From Gigantopelta aegis (lineage: Eukaryota; Mollusca; Gastropoda; Neomphalida; Peltospiridae): 64,000 bases of DNA. The stretch's first letter is position 1. Each line of letters opens with the position of its first letter. The notes under the pieces were generated by a model. It was given only the letters and a program-made list of their open reading frames with translations, was not told the origin of the DNA and did not search any database. Positions 32,516-43,880 of this stretch are shown here, one piece after another. The stretch spans positions 7,716,435-7,780,434 of the forward strand of contig NC_054703.1 in assembly GCF_016097555.1 (NCBI RefSeq), given 5' to 3'. The position numbers were made by a program, and so were the translations under genes.

Positions 32516-32656
32516 GTGTATCATGAGAAGACTGCCATAGATGGATTGGTTAATTAGTAGATTCCACCGCTATCTTCTTCGAAGTACCGTAGAAACTGGA
32601 TCAATCCATATTTAAACTATACTCTTTAAAAAAGTACAGGAATTTAAAATGCAAAT

Positions 32657-33348
32657 GTCATTATCAATGATTGGATCAGAGATCAGCTTTCAAAAATGAC
32701 TGCCTAACCTAACACCTAAACACAGCCGAAATGTGCACGTGCAACACGCATTATCTCCGTGCACGTGGGAAGGGAGGCATTCGCAATTTCCACACTTCAC
32801 AGAGCGGTCGATAAATCTGTTTGAGTGATTACTATTGCTAAGTTTGCTAAATCTCATTATCAATTAACCTTTGTTCTTTGATTGTTATGCGTTGTTTGTG
32901 TTTGAATTAGTGATGCGGCGTCTACGACGTGAAGAAAGAAAAGAAAGAAAGAAATGGCTTATTTAATGACGCACCCAACACATTTTATTGATGGTTATAT
33001 GGTTAAGGACTACACAGATATTGAGAGAGGAAACCCGCTGTCGCCACTTCATGGGTTGCTCTGTTTTGCTCTTACCATAGTTAGACACCCATGTCTATGA
33101 GATTGTGCATATAAAAGATCCATTTCATTATTCATTACAAAATATTAGGTAATTTGACGTGAATAACGAACGTTATATTACTGTAATTTGCATGTCACCG
33201 ATAGGGTCTCTACGAGTAATCTGGCACGGACACAGGACTCGAGTACCCGTGCAAGAAAGAGCATTGTCAATTGATTATATATTTTTTAAATGTCATTTTG
33301 CCATGTGCCTGCCCCCAGTTACCTTATAGGTTTATGTGACATGGAGGA
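32657..33348. repeat. Segmental duplication, copy 1
   Basis: Nearly identical to 33633-34326 over about 690 bases. It starts GTCATTATCAATGATTGG and ends GTGACATGGAGGAA. Includes a tRNA-type SINE fragment (about 32945-33125). Confidence 0.93.
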
Positions 33349-33632
33349 ATGAATGAATGAATGTTTAACGACACCCCAGCACGAAAAATACATCGGCTAT
33401 TGGGTGTCAAACTATGGTAATGCAAATAAATAAAGTGATGATCAACATCAATATAAAAATTCAAGGTTTAAACAAAAACAGTGTAAAGAACTGTGCAAAA
33501 ATACAAATACAAATATCACAGAATTTTACGGACACCGAATTTTACTCTAAACTTCAATTTGTGCTGTATTGGCCATTCTCAAAGAGAATGTTACACCCCT
33601 GCACCACGGTGAGGTTACAGCACACGCAGGGG
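33346..33632 (-). mobile_element. Hairpin-head SINE at the junction of the duplicated segments
   Basis: Full-length copy lying exactly between the end of copy 1 and the start of copy 2. No ordinary target-site duplication is seen. Confidence 0.9.
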
Positions 33633-34326
33633 GTCATTATCAATGATTGGATCAGAGATCAGCTTTCAAAAATGACTGCCTAACCTAACACCTAAACACA
33701 GCCGAAATGTGCACGTGCAACACGCATTATCTCCGTGCACGTGGGAAGGGAGGCATTCGCAATTTCCACACTTCACAGAGCGGTCGATAAATCTGTTTGA
33801 GTGATTACTATTGCTAATTTTGCTAAATCTCATTATCAATTAACCTTTGTTCTTTGGAATGTTATGCGTTGTTTGTGTTTGAATTAGTGATGCGGCGTCT
33901 ACGACGTGAAGAAAGAAAAGAAAGAAAGAAATGGCTTATTTAATGACGCACCCAACACATTTTATTGATGGTTATATGGTTAAGGACTACACAGATATTG
34001 AGAGAGGAAACCCGCTGTCGCCACTTCATGGGTTGCTCTGTTTTGCTCTTACCATAGTTAGACACCCATGTCTATGAGATTGTGCATATAAAAGATCCAT
34101 TTCATTATTCATTACAAAATATTAGGTAATTTGACGTGAATAACAACGTTATATTACTGTAATTTGCATGTCACCGATAGGGTATCCACGAGTACTCTGG
34201 CACGGGCACAGGACTCGAGTACCCGTGCAAGGAAGAGCATTGTCAATTGATTATATATATTTTTAAATGTAATTTTGCCATGTGCCTGCCGCCAGTTACC
34301 GTATAGGTGTATGTGACATGGAGGAA
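33633..34326. repeat. Segmental duplication, copy 2
   Basis: Second copy, with a few substitutions and small indels. Contains the hairpin GCACGGG...CCCGTGC around CAGGACTCGAGTA (about 34200-34230) and the same tRNA-SINE fragment (about 33909-34098). Confidence 0.93.
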
Positions 34327-34385
34327 CAACCAGTGGAATGTGTGTCATTCAATACAATGGCATGATTTGGCATCCATGTTAAACG

Positions 34386-34712
34386 CGGGACGGGACGTAG
34401 ACCACTGGTAAAGCATTCGCTCGATGCGTAGTCAGTCTGGGATCGATCTTCGTCGGTGGGCCCATTGGGCTATTTCTCGTTCCGGCCAGTGCACCACGAC
34501 TGGTACATCAAAGGCCGTGGTATGTACTACCCTGTCTGTGGGATGGTGCATATTAAAAGATCCCTTGCTGCTAATCGAAAAGAGTAGCCCATGAAGTGGC
34601 GACAGCGTGTTTCCCTCTCAGTATCTGTGTGGTCCTTAACCATATGTCTGACGCTATATAACCGTAAATAAAATGTGTCGAGTGCATCGTCAGATAAAAC
34701 ATTTCCTTCCTA
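34386..34712 (+). mobile_element. tRNA-type SINE, full length
   Basis: Head GGGACGTAGACCACTGGTAA, GGGATCGATCTTCGTCGG, body to AAATAAAATGTGTCGAGTGC and CATTTCCTTCCT. Confidence 0.9.
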
Positions 34713-34930
34713 CCGTAACCGATAGGGTCTCCATGAGTGCACGGGCACAGGACTCGAGTACCCGTGCAAGGAAGAGTATTGTCCTTTTTTTTTTTTTTTT
34801 TTTTTTTTTTTTGGGGCATGTGCCTTCCGCCAATTACATTATAGGTCTATGTCACATGGAGGAAAAATCAGTCGAATTTGTGTTATTCAATACAATGACA
34901 TGATTTGGCATGATTTGACATCCATATTCA
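34713..34930. repeat. Third, partial copy of the duplicated segment
   Basis: Repeats GGGCACAGGACTCGAGTACC, ATGTGCCTTCCGCCA, TCACATGGAGGAA and ATTCAATACAATG from 34168-34375. Internal AT part replaced by a T-run (34784-34812). Confidence 0.88.
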
Positions 34931-35033
34931 GCGCTGGAAGATGCGTAATGCTATTTAACTTTATTCCTTAGTCTTATTATAATCTAGAGTCGGGTACTCG
35001 GGACCGGGTAGAGGAATCGGATCCGGTGTAATA

Positions 35034-36010
35034 GGTTCAAATTACCCCCCCCCCCCCCCCCCCCCCCCCCCGGGTAATTTGAACCTAAGTTTCAAATTAC
35101 CCCCACCCAACAACCAGTACATTTTCACAAATAGGGTATATTTTTTACATCGAAACTTGATATATATATATATTAAGTATTCCTATAAAATATGAAAATT
35201 CATATTACACGAACACATATTTTGCATAAAAAGTATGGAAACCTAGATAAGTGGATATCAGAATTTATGTTTAAGCAAATATTTCGAGAATACAAACCCT
35301 GTTAATAGTCAATACGTAAATAATAGAACACATAATATGTCTGTCCTATTATATTTTACGTATAGCCCCTTCCTGCGTCGACATCACGTCGTCTGTGTAT
35401 ATACACGGACGTTAAACAATGATTCAGTCACTCACCATTTTTCTCCCCAGGAAATATCACTATGTAAAATTCACAACACGTTCATGAATCGCCGTCTAGT
35501 TTGAGATATTAAATAGGGTATTTTGAAACTACCATATATGTGCAAGTTACCCCCGGGGGGTCGTTTGAAACTAAGGGGGGTAGCTTGAAACTAGGTTCAA
35601 ACTACCCCGGGGGTAATCTGAAACTAGGTTCAAACAACCCCCACCTGTTAAATTTTTATATTGATGTTGATCATCACATTGGGTTGCATTAACCATAGCT
35701 TGACACCCAATAGCCGATATATTTTTCGTGCTGGGGTGTCGTTAAACATTCATTCATTCATTCATTCATTCATTCATTCAAACAACCCCCGGTAATTTGA
35801 AACAAGGTTCAAATTACCGGGGAGTAACTTGAATACGGGAGGAATTTGAAACTGGGACACCGGTGTAATAACCCAAAATATACACCCCGCCAAAATATAC
35901 CCAGGGTTAAAGTGGGCTAGCCTGTTGTATACCCCGGGGTATAAACTGGACTAGCCCAGAATATAACCCGGGGTATAAAACAGGCTGGTCCAGAATATAC
36001 CTCGTTTTTC
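35034..36010. repeat. Region of short inverted GGGGGTAATTTGAAAC motifs
   Basis: The motif TTCAAATTACCCCC and its reverse complement alternate many times (35034-35100, 35545-35640, 35790-35850). After that comes TATACCCCGGGGTATA with CTAGCCCAGAATATA repeats (35900-36005). A C run lies at 35045-35072. No coding sequence. Confidence 0.75.
35643..35777 (+). mobile_element. Tail-only copy of the LINE-B/SINE family
   Basis: ACCTGTTAAATTTTTATATT to (ATTC)n. Flanked by TCAAACAACCCCC at 35630-35642 and 35778-35790. Confidence 0.93.
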
Positions 36011-36230
36011 CCCCAATCGGTCAGAGGACTGCCAATGTTACAGGAACTAAAACTTGGAGCTGTATTTGTACTTAGGAATAAGGTAAGGAAATTTTTATTT
36101 GTATTAGGAAACTCTTTTTTGTGTTAGACGATATTCACCCAGAATTTATGTATACAGCTTATTTTAACTTAGCCAGCCTTATTACGACTCAAAATACCTA
36201 AAAAGTACTATAATCCCTCTACAGTGATAA

Positions 36231-36512
36231 ATGGCAGACAAAATCCAAAACAATGAAACCGCCCTCAGTAGCGCGGTAGATATTGAAATCCATGCTCAGA
36301 CTCAGGACGACAACGACTTAGCAACGCCACCACCACCCACACCCAGTAAACCCACTACGACCAAGAAAGCTAGGAGAAATACCAAACTAGACAACGACCT
36401 AAACCCAGAGATTGAGTTCGTTAGTCTTAACCTCCATGTAAAAATAAAAGACTTAGTCCTCAACCTGTCGCCCCACTCCGCCCACCCCCAGGAGCTCTGT
36501 CAAACGTCCTGA
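36231..36512 (+). CDS. Hypothetical ORF, possible LINE ORF1 remnant
   Basis: A 93-residue frame starts with MADKIQNNETALSSAVDI, has a Pro/Thr stretch (TPPPPTPSKPTTTKKARR), and lies upstream of the LINE-B endonuclease in the same direction. Open frames continue in pieces to about 37600 without a recognisable domain. ORF1 of a nested LINE is a reasonable guess, not shown. Confidence 0.3.
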   Translation: MADKIQNNETALSSAVDIEIHAQTQDDNDLATPPPPTPSKPTTTKKARRNTKLDNDLNPEIEFVSLNLHVKIKDLVLNLSPHSAHPQELCQTS

Positions 36513-38135
36513 GCCAGGAAATTAACTTAGAAACTGATTGTGAATTGGAGAGTGAGCCAGAAACAGTAAATGTTCATCCGGAGATTCTACTTAAAAACAA
36601 ATTCGTAACCCTCGCCACACCAGGCAGAAGCCACAAAAAGGCAAAAAACACCGGACCAAGAAACTAACGTTAAGGGACTTAGGCAGATAGTATTTAACGG
36701 GGAGAACCCCAATCTTTACCAATTCGTGTTCTGGCAACAGTCTGTCAATGAAGCCACACAAAGCCCAACCGAAGCCCTCTACCATACTCGGTTAGCCAGT
36801 GGGGACACCGTTCTAAAAGGAGATGAAGAGGCGCTAGGCTCAACCATCTATCTAGCTACCAACCCCAACTCCGATAGCAAAGATAGAATTCAACTGATAC
36901 CAGTCGCCAAATGTACACCAAGTACGCAATGATCAGAGCTAGGGTTAGGGTTAGCAAGCCAAGATCTCAACCAATTCGCAACGGTTAACAAAACCCTGCA
37001 CAGTTTGGTAAAAAAAAAGAGTTAGACTTAGAAATTCCGAACAAATCCTGCAACAAAAAGCTAAACTTTAGTCAACAACCTAACTCAGCCTCCACCGACG
37101 GACCCGCACCAGCGTCCGCCACTCTGACAGCTGGCAGTTAAATGATGATGACAACTAGTTTAACGTGTCCATATACCACTAGGGTTTGCATTGCGCTAGA
37201 ACAGGCTCGGACATGTAGAGACTAAACGCGAATGGCCGTCATACGAGTCACGAAAAAAGCCAGTCAACATAGTCAGACGGAGAAATGACGCGGAGGCAAG
37301 GAATCTTCCTAAAAAAGAATCCAACCTGGTGGTGCAAACTGTCGAAACGAGAAGCGTTCCAGCGTTCAATCAGTTCCAATGGCCGCATACATCCTAGTAG
37401 AAAACTTCACTGCGCTGATAAAAACAACAAAAGTGAAGGATACCCAAGTCGAGCCGCAAACCACGGCGGACCAACTGACGGTATTGAGTTAGGAAAATGT
37501 GGAAACCAAAATAGCCAGCCTAAAGCTAACAAACTAACTACCGGGAAGGGAACCGACAACCAACCACGTCTCCAAACTCCAAACTCCAAACTCGTACAGG
37601 TAACTACGTAGCCAAACAACCGAGAAACTACCTACCACTGAGAACAGCAGCCATTAAAAGGTTAACCAGTCAAAAAAAACAGGACCCCGGTAAAAAATGC
37701 TAAAAATCCGAACGCAACTAGTTTCCTAAAAACAAAGTTGCAAAAAACTACCCTGCCTAAAATAAAATCCAAAAACATCAAACCAACCGGAATAGCCACC
37801 AGCAAGGTCGTTCACAACCCACCTCCTCCCCCAAAACCATACCTTCTTTACTGTGCCCCCCCCCCCCCTCCTTCTCTCACTCCTACCCCCACCATAACCC
37901 AAAAATCCATATCTAGTCTTCCCCCTCTGTTACCACCACCTCTCCTTCTCTCACTCCCACCCTAACCCAGAATCCAAACCCTACCCCTTCAATCCTGCCC
38001 CCCCCCTCCCCCGACTCAACTTGGTTCATCCAACAGCCAAAAAACCAAACCTAACAATAAATGGCTGGTAAAACTCCACCCACTTCCCACCCCAAGAAAC
38101 GACCAGAGCAGCTCTACAAGCTGGCAATCCGCAAT
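36513..38135. other. Degenerate sequence before LINE-B endonuclease
   Basis: C-rich, with C runs at about 37857-37868 and 38000-38010. The segment 37140-37195 matches the (ATC)n end of the repeat at 29890-29945. Some may be 5' LINE sequence. No domain found. Confidence 0.4.
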
Positions 38136-39070
38136 TAAACAGTGTGTCTTCAAGAAACGTTCTTGAAGGACACTGATCATATTACCATGAGAGGATTTAA
38201 CCTCTATCATAAGTTTCAAGAAACTGAAAATAGAGCATCTGGGGGTGTTTCCATTCTTGTTAATGAAAACATTCCTCAGAGTGTAATAACATTAAATACC
38301 AGTTTACAAGCTGTGGCTGTAAAGGTCACGGCTCATAAAACTGTTACCCTATGTTTAGTTTACTTGCCACCTCGTAATCATTTTAATTTTAATCCTAGGG
38401 ATCTTCAAGATCTTATTGATCAGCTCCCTACTCCCTTTATTATTATGGGAGATTTTAATGGTCACCACACTTTGTGGGGATGCGAGGTAAGCAATTGGAA
38501 GACTTAATTCTCAAAAATTACTTACTTTTATTTAATGATAAAAGTCGTACATATTTTCATTCTGCAAGTGGATCTTTCTCTTCCATAGATTTAACTCTTT
38601 GTATTCCATCACTTTTTGTTGATTTCTCCTGGAAAGTTGGTTCAGACCTTTGTGGTAGTGACCACTTTCCCATTATTTTGGAGAATGATGGACCACCATC
38701 ACTTGAAAGGGTTCAAAGGTGGAAGTTGGCGAAGGCAAATTGGGGTCAGTTTCAACATCTGTGCAGCACTCGTCTGCAACAATTTGCCATTACTGATGCT
38801 GATGATCCCATGTCTTTGTTCACTTCCATTCCTAAGACTTCGGCAGTGCCAAAGAGTTTCAATAAACCATGGTTTAATGATACGTGCAAAGATGCATTCA
38901 AAGAGCGAAACAGGTTGCTTGAGCGGTTCAAACGTGAACCTACAGCAGACAACCTGGATGCATTTCGTATTGGTAAGGCTCGAAGAGAGATTAGACAGAG
39001 TAAGAAAACATCTTGGAGAACTTTTGTCTCCCAAGTTGAATTCACATACATCCATAAAATCTGTCTGGAA
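38136..39070 (+). pseudogene. LINE-B: AP-type endonuclease and linker (frameshifted)
   Basis: Reads VCLQETFLKDTDHITMRGF, GGVSILVNENIPQS, VTLCLVYLPPRNHFN and FIIMGDFNGHHTLWGCE, then changes frame (about 38490) to SASGSFSSIDLTLCIPSL and GSDLCGSDHFPI. QE, GDFN-x-H and SDH are the catalytic marks of LINE endonucleases, which nick the target to prime reverse transcription. The 5' strand with WNCRG is missing. Linker PWFNDTC follows. Confidence 0.9.
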
Positions 39071-40765
39071 TAGGATCCGTAAAATCAAAGGTAAAGAATC
39101 CAGTAATACAGTTCACCATTTGTCTGTCAATGACACGGATGTCACGTCTCAGCGTGACATTGCGAATGCATTGGCAGACAACTTTTCTCATAACTCATCT
39201 TCTGCTTTCAGTACAGATGCCTTTATACCTGTCAGAACTAAAGCTGAAAAGCAGTCCATTAATTTTTCATCTGAAAACGCTGAAGTGTACAACAGGCGTT
39301 TCTCTGTGGAGGAATTGCAGGATGCTCTTCGTAGAGCCCATGATACTTCAGTAGGACCAGATGAAATTCATTATCAGTTATTAAAACATTTACCTGAATC
39401 ATCTTTGATGGTTCTTTTGAATATTTTTAATAACATCTGGATTTCTGGAGACTTTCCTTCTGATTGGAGGAAAGCTATTATCATTCCTATTCCCAAGTCC
39501 GGTAAGGATCCAACCAATCCTACTAGTTATCGCCCTATCACTTTGACAAGTTGCATTTGTAAAACCATGGAACGCATGATCAATCGTCGACTTGTCTGGT
39601 ATCTTGAATCTCACAAATTGCTTACTAACGTGCAATGTGGGTTCAGATCTAGACGTAGCACGGTTGATCTTCTTGTTAGATTTGAAACGTTTTGTAGGGA
39701 AGGTTTCATCCTTAATCAGCACTTGGTTTCAGTGTTTTGTTTGATTTGGAGAAGGCTTGTGATACCACGTGGAAGTATGGGATTTTAAACGACCTCCATG
39801 GCATGGGCCTTAGTTTTTAAGAGATAGATCTTTTAAAAGTCCGGGTGGGGTCGACTTTGTCCGACATTCATCCACAGGAGATGGGTGTGCCTCAAGGTAG
39901 TATCCTGTCTGTAACTTTATTTTCTGTGAAAATTAACAGCATCTCCCAGTGTTTAACACCTGGTGTGGATTGCTCGTTATATGTCGATGATTTTCAGATT
40001 TGTTACAAACCGTCCAATATGAGTATCATTGAACGTAAGTTGCAGCTTTGTTTGAATAAACTTCATCAATGGGCAACTGACAATGGCTTTAGATTCTCAA
40101 AGGCAAAAACGGTTTGTATGCATATCTGCCAGAAAAGAGGTCTCCACTTAGATCCACAGTTGTTTTTGGACAAAAAGCCAATTCCAGTTGTGGAGGAGAC
40201 TAAATTTCTGGGGGTTATATTTGACAGGAAACTATCTTGTGTGCCCCATCTTAAATATGTTAAAAAGAAGGGCTTAAAAGCTCTCAATATTTTAATATGG
40301 AATGGGGAGCAGACCGAAAGGTTATGCTCCGTCTGTATAGATCTCTAGTTAGATCAAAACTTGATTATGGATGCACTGTGCATGGGTCGGCACGCAAGTC
40401 GTACTTGCAGATGCTAGATCCTATACACAATCAGGGACTTAGGCTTTGTCTTGGTACATTTAGGAGAGCTTGTACGCTGATGCACACGAACCTTGTTTGG
40501 GTGCTAGACGTGCCAAGCTTTCTCTGCAGTATGCTGCCAAGATTAAATCGTTACCAAGATTAAATCGTTACCAACACATGATGCGGTGTTTGATAACAAA
40601 TATATGAAGTTGTTTGATGCAAGGCTAAATGCTATTCGTACATTTGGTCTTCGCATTAAGCGTTTTTTTGTCGCTTTCCAACATTGATTTAAATTATACT
40701 TTGGAAACTCCTTCATATTTTGTTTGACCACTCTGGTGTCTTACACCACTCTGGTGTCTTACACC
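39071..40765 (+). pseudogene. LINE-B: reverse transcriptase (frameshifted)
   Basis: RNRR-type linker, then VEELQDALRRAHDTSVGPDE, WRKAIIIPIPKSGKDPTN, YRPITLTSCICKTMERMI, VQCGFRSRRSTVDLLVRF, GVPQGSILSVTLFSVKI and CSLYVDDFQICYKPSN. The YVDD active site is kept, unlike LINE-A. Frame changes near 39740, 40290 and 40540 break it. Short tandem duplications (AAGATTAAATCGTTACC at 40540; CCACTCTGGTGTCTTACA at 40725) contribute. Confidence 0.92.
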
Positions 40766-41623
40766 ACCTAAAATTGTGTTTGATCTGGCGCATCTGAAGA
40801 AAGATCATACAGATGCTGTTGTTTTTAAACAGTTTTTCCTGGAAATTCAAGACAAGTACCGTGATTACATTCCTGTGTATACAGATGGATCACGGGATGG
40901 AAATTCTGTGGCTTGTGCTACAGTTTTTCCATCAGACACAATACTTTCCATGAGACTGCCTGAATCAGCATCGATTTTTAGTGCTGAAGTTTGGGCAGTC
41001 ATTAAACCCTTGGGAGAAATAAAGGATTCTAATGGATCCAAATTTATTCTTTTTACAGACTCACTTTCGTGTCTTCAAGCTTTACGAAATATGAGGTAGA
41101 CCATCCCTTAATTGGGATGGTGATCGGAAAGTGTGTCTTTTTATCTATTGCCAATAAAGACATTGCATTTTGTTGGGTACCCAGCCATGTCGGCATCAGG
41201 GTTAATAAAAAGGCAGATTCTGCTGTCAAGTCTGCTTTGGATTTGCCTCATGCCAGGGTTGGTGTACCTTATACTGATTTTAAATATTGTATCAACCAAT
41301 TTATCTTTTCCGCTTGGCAACGTGATTGGGACGTTGAGTTTACGAACAAGCTTCATGCTATCAAAGCCAGTCTTGGGAGAGTGGCAGTCATCCTATAGAC
41401 AGTGCAGGAAGAATGAAATAGTCTTGTGTCGTGCCCGCATCGGTCACACTTACTTGACCCATTCATTTATCTTGAAGAAAGATCCTCCACCTCATTGCGA
41501 GCACTGCCAGTGTCTTCTGACTGTGCGACACATTTTGGTGGAGTGTAAGCAGTTGTCAGCAACTCGAAAAGATTTATTTGGACAAAGAAATGTGATGGAA
41601 TCATTTCGATTCCATCCAGAACT
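40766..41623 (+). pseudogene. LINE-B: RNase H and zinc knuckle (frameshifted)
   Basis: YIPVYTDGSRDGNSVACATV, SIFSAEVWAVIKPLGEIKD, ILFTDSLSCLQALRN, FCWVPSHVGIRVNKKADSAV give the D-E-D-D set. The end CEHCQCLLTVRHILVECK is the C-x2-C-x7-H-x4-C knuckle. It stops at FRFHPE, where the usual last 14 codons are replaced by a SINE head. Confidence 0.92.
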
Positions 41624-41900
41624 CCCCTGCGCGTGCTGTAACCTCACCGTGGTGCAGGGATGTAACATTCTCTTTGAGAATTGCCAATACAGCATAAATT
41701 GAAGTTTAGAGTAAAATTCGGTGATATTTGTATTTGTATTTTTGCACAGTTCTTTACACTGTTTTGTTTAAACCTTGAATTTTTATATTGATGTTGATCA
41801 TCACTTTATTTATTTGCATTACCATAGTTTGACACCCAATAGCCGATGTATTTTTCGTGCTGGGGTGTCGTTAAACATTCATTCATTCATTCATTCATTC
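41624..41900 (+). mobile_element. SINE-type 3' end joined to LINE-B
   Basis: Directly after GATTCCATCCAGAACT comes CCCCTGCGCGTGCTGTAACC and the rest of a hairpin-head SINE, ending in (ATTC)n. No clean target-site duplication marks it as a separate insertion. Confidence 0.85.
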
Positions 41901-42093
41901 CAGTACAGGAGCTTACACCAGTGGCAGAGAAACCAGGCCTAACCTGGAAATCCAATACAAACCTTGGCAACTCCTTTGCCACCACAGCCTATAAGAAGTA
42001 GGAACTGAAGACATACCAGTGGCAGTACACACTCTTAACCAACCGGCATATTGCCACACACCTTACTTAATCAAATCAGCTAGTGACAAAACT
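41901..42093 (+). pseudogene. LINE-C fragment 1 (LINE-A-like, before RNase H)
   Basis: Reads ELTPVAEKPGLTWKSNTNLG and HIATHLT; the order and the RNase H that follows in 42652-42870 resemble LINE-A (which has ...STQNLGDSF... at the same place). It is split by two insertions. Confidence 0.65.
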
Positions 42094-42104
42094 CCCTTTT
42101 CGCC

Positions 42105-42393
42105 CCCCTGCGCGTGCTGTAACCTCACCGTGGTGCAGGGGTGTAACATTCTCTTTGAGAATGGCCAATACAGCACAAATTGAAGTTTAGAGTAAAATTC
42201 GGTGTCCGTAAAATTCTGTGATATTTGTATTTGTATTTTTGCACAGTTCTTTACACTGTTTTTGTTTAAACCTTGAATTTTTATATTGATGTTGATCATC
42301 ACTTTATTTATTTGCATTACCATAGTTTGACACCCAATAGCCGATGTATTTTTCGTGCTGGGGTGTCGTTAAACATTCATTCATTCATTCATT
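42105..42393 (+). mobile_element. Hairpin-head SINE in LINE-C
   Basis: Full length. Flanked by CCCTTTTCGCC at 42094-42104 and 42394-42404. Confidence 0.94.
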
Positions 42394-42470
42394 CCCTTTT
42401 CGCCTTTCAAAAAAATCTTATTCGAAGTATGCGTCAATGAAAACTACCCAGAGCACACCCACATCTTCAC

Positions 42471-42651
42471 TATAAATTTTAGTTATATTGATATTTGTAT
42501 TTTATTGTTTTTATTTACCTGTTGAATTTTTATGTTGATGTTGATCATCACTTTGTTTTTCGATTAGCATAGTTTGACACCCAATAGCCGATGTATTTTT
42601 CGTGCTGGGGTGTCGTTAAACATTCATTCATTCATTCATTCATTCATTCAT
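42471..42651 (+). mobile_element. Tail-only copy in LINE-C
   Basis: Starts in the 3' UTR portion and ends in (ATTC)n. Flanked by ACCCACATCTTCAC at 42457-42470 and 42652-42665. Confidence 0.93.
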
Positions 42652-42870
42652 ACCCACATCTTCACAGATGGCTCTAAAACCCCCGATAATGACAGGGTTG
42701 TATATGCAATAGTTGAAGAAAAAATAACCTGGCATCCTAAATTAGTCAAATTCGCTAGGCTGTCAGACAACTTATCAGTATACACAGCAGAACTGACAGC
42801 CATTTTAGAAACACTAATCTGGATCAAAACCCATCAATATGCAAATAGTGTAGTCTTTTTTGATAGTCTT
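42652..42870 (+). pseudogene. LINE-C fragment 2: RNase H
   Basis: HIFTDGSKTPDNDRVVYAIV, SVYTAELTAILETLIWIK and VVFFDSLDSIQ give the first three RNase H acidic blocks (the third is FFDSL instead of FTDSL). The frame then runs into a LINE-B 3' end. Confidence 0.85.
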
Positions 42871-43112
42871 GATTCCATCCAGAACTTTAATTACAATTTC
42901 TTCGAAATACTGACGTTTATTGTAAATTTTAATTCTATCTATCTGTGATATTTGTATTTTTGCACAGTTCTTTATACTGTGTTTTAACTGAACTGTTGAA
43001 TTTTTATATTGCTGTTGATCATAAAACAATTGTTTTTGCATTTACCATTGTTTGACACCCAATAGCCGATGTATTTTTCGTGCTGGGGTGTTGTTAAACA
43101 TTCATTCATTCC
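42871..43112 (+). mobile_element. LINE-B 3' end, 5'-truncated
   Basis: Begins at GATTCCATCCAGAAC (the FRFHPE codons of LINE-B) and runs through a diverged ORF end and 3' UTR to CATTCATTCATTCC. Confidence 0.85.
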
Positions 43113-43319
43113 ACCTATGACCATGCACTCCGCACCGGAGGACCAACGACAGGGAATTAACAGGGTAACCACCTAAACTAATAATAAACTAAACTGGCTG
43201 GCGCTCCTTTGAGATGGGGGAGCGACCCTTAGTATTCATATTGACTATGCACCCCAAATTAAACGAGCGCCGATAGTAGGAAATATATAAACAACCAAAG
43301 CCCTCACACCTCTTACTGA
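43113..43319. other. Short intergenic, nothing recognised
   Basis: No feature supported. Confidence 0.5.
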
Positions 43320-43720
43320 CTACACGTTGTGAGAGTGGTGCAGCGACCATTTGCACTCGACCGGACCATGCACACGATACCCGCAGCCGACGTCAGCCGA
43401 CGTCAGGGGACTTCCTAAACACTCATCAACAAGTCTCCAAAATGCAAACTCTGGCCACCCTTCAGATAGGAAACGTTGACGCAACGTTAGAAGGCGATCA
43501 ACAATGTCCTTCGGGACAGTCTCGGGAACAATATCATTGCCGCCCAAGTGAATTATCACCAATGACGGACAATAATCTACCACAGCCCTAAACAGCTCCT
43601 CCGATATGCGGTCCGACCGCATTCCGCCTCGACCAAAGAAACGGCATTCGGCCACGTGTATGCTGGCCTAATCTCTTAACGTAACTGCTACCAAAAATAG
43701 CTACTCGTGTCATACTGAAT
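43320..43720 (-). pseudogene. SGNH-hydrolase-like fragment
   Basis: Minus strand from about 43716: MTRVAIFGSSYVKRLGQHT, then a frame change, AECRFFGRGGMRSD and LVIIHLGGNDIVPETVPKDI. GSS (block I, usually GDS), the G block and GGND (block III) are the signature of SGNH/GDSL hydrolases; the C-terminal D-x-H block is not evident. Such domains are frequent in mollusc transposons, so this is more likely element debris than a host enzyme. A one-base frameshift near 43660 breaks it. Confidence 0.6.
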
Positions 43721-43734
43721 ACAAGTAATGAACC

Positions 43735-43880
43735 ATATGTAATGTCATGTCATAGGGTTTTACGTGCACATTCAGAACAAGCTGTTGTAGCGCACGCCTG
43801 TCGTGGGCACAAGACAGGAAAGGTGTGGGGTGGGGGGGGGGGGGGGGGAGAAGCGTAACCCATAACCTGGCTTTTATTAC
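43735..43880 (-). repeat. Dispersed repeat with (ATGAC)n end and poly-G
   Basis: CAGGCGTGCGCTACAACAGC on the reverse strand, ending ...GTGCACGTAAAACCCTATGAC and ATGAC repeats; G run at 43828-43848. Same family as 28365-28440. Confidence 0.7.

Noticed and set aside
36936..36954. TAGGGTTAGGGTTAG, telomere-like
   Set aside because: Only two repeats in otherwise ordinary sequence; not enough for an interstitial telomere.
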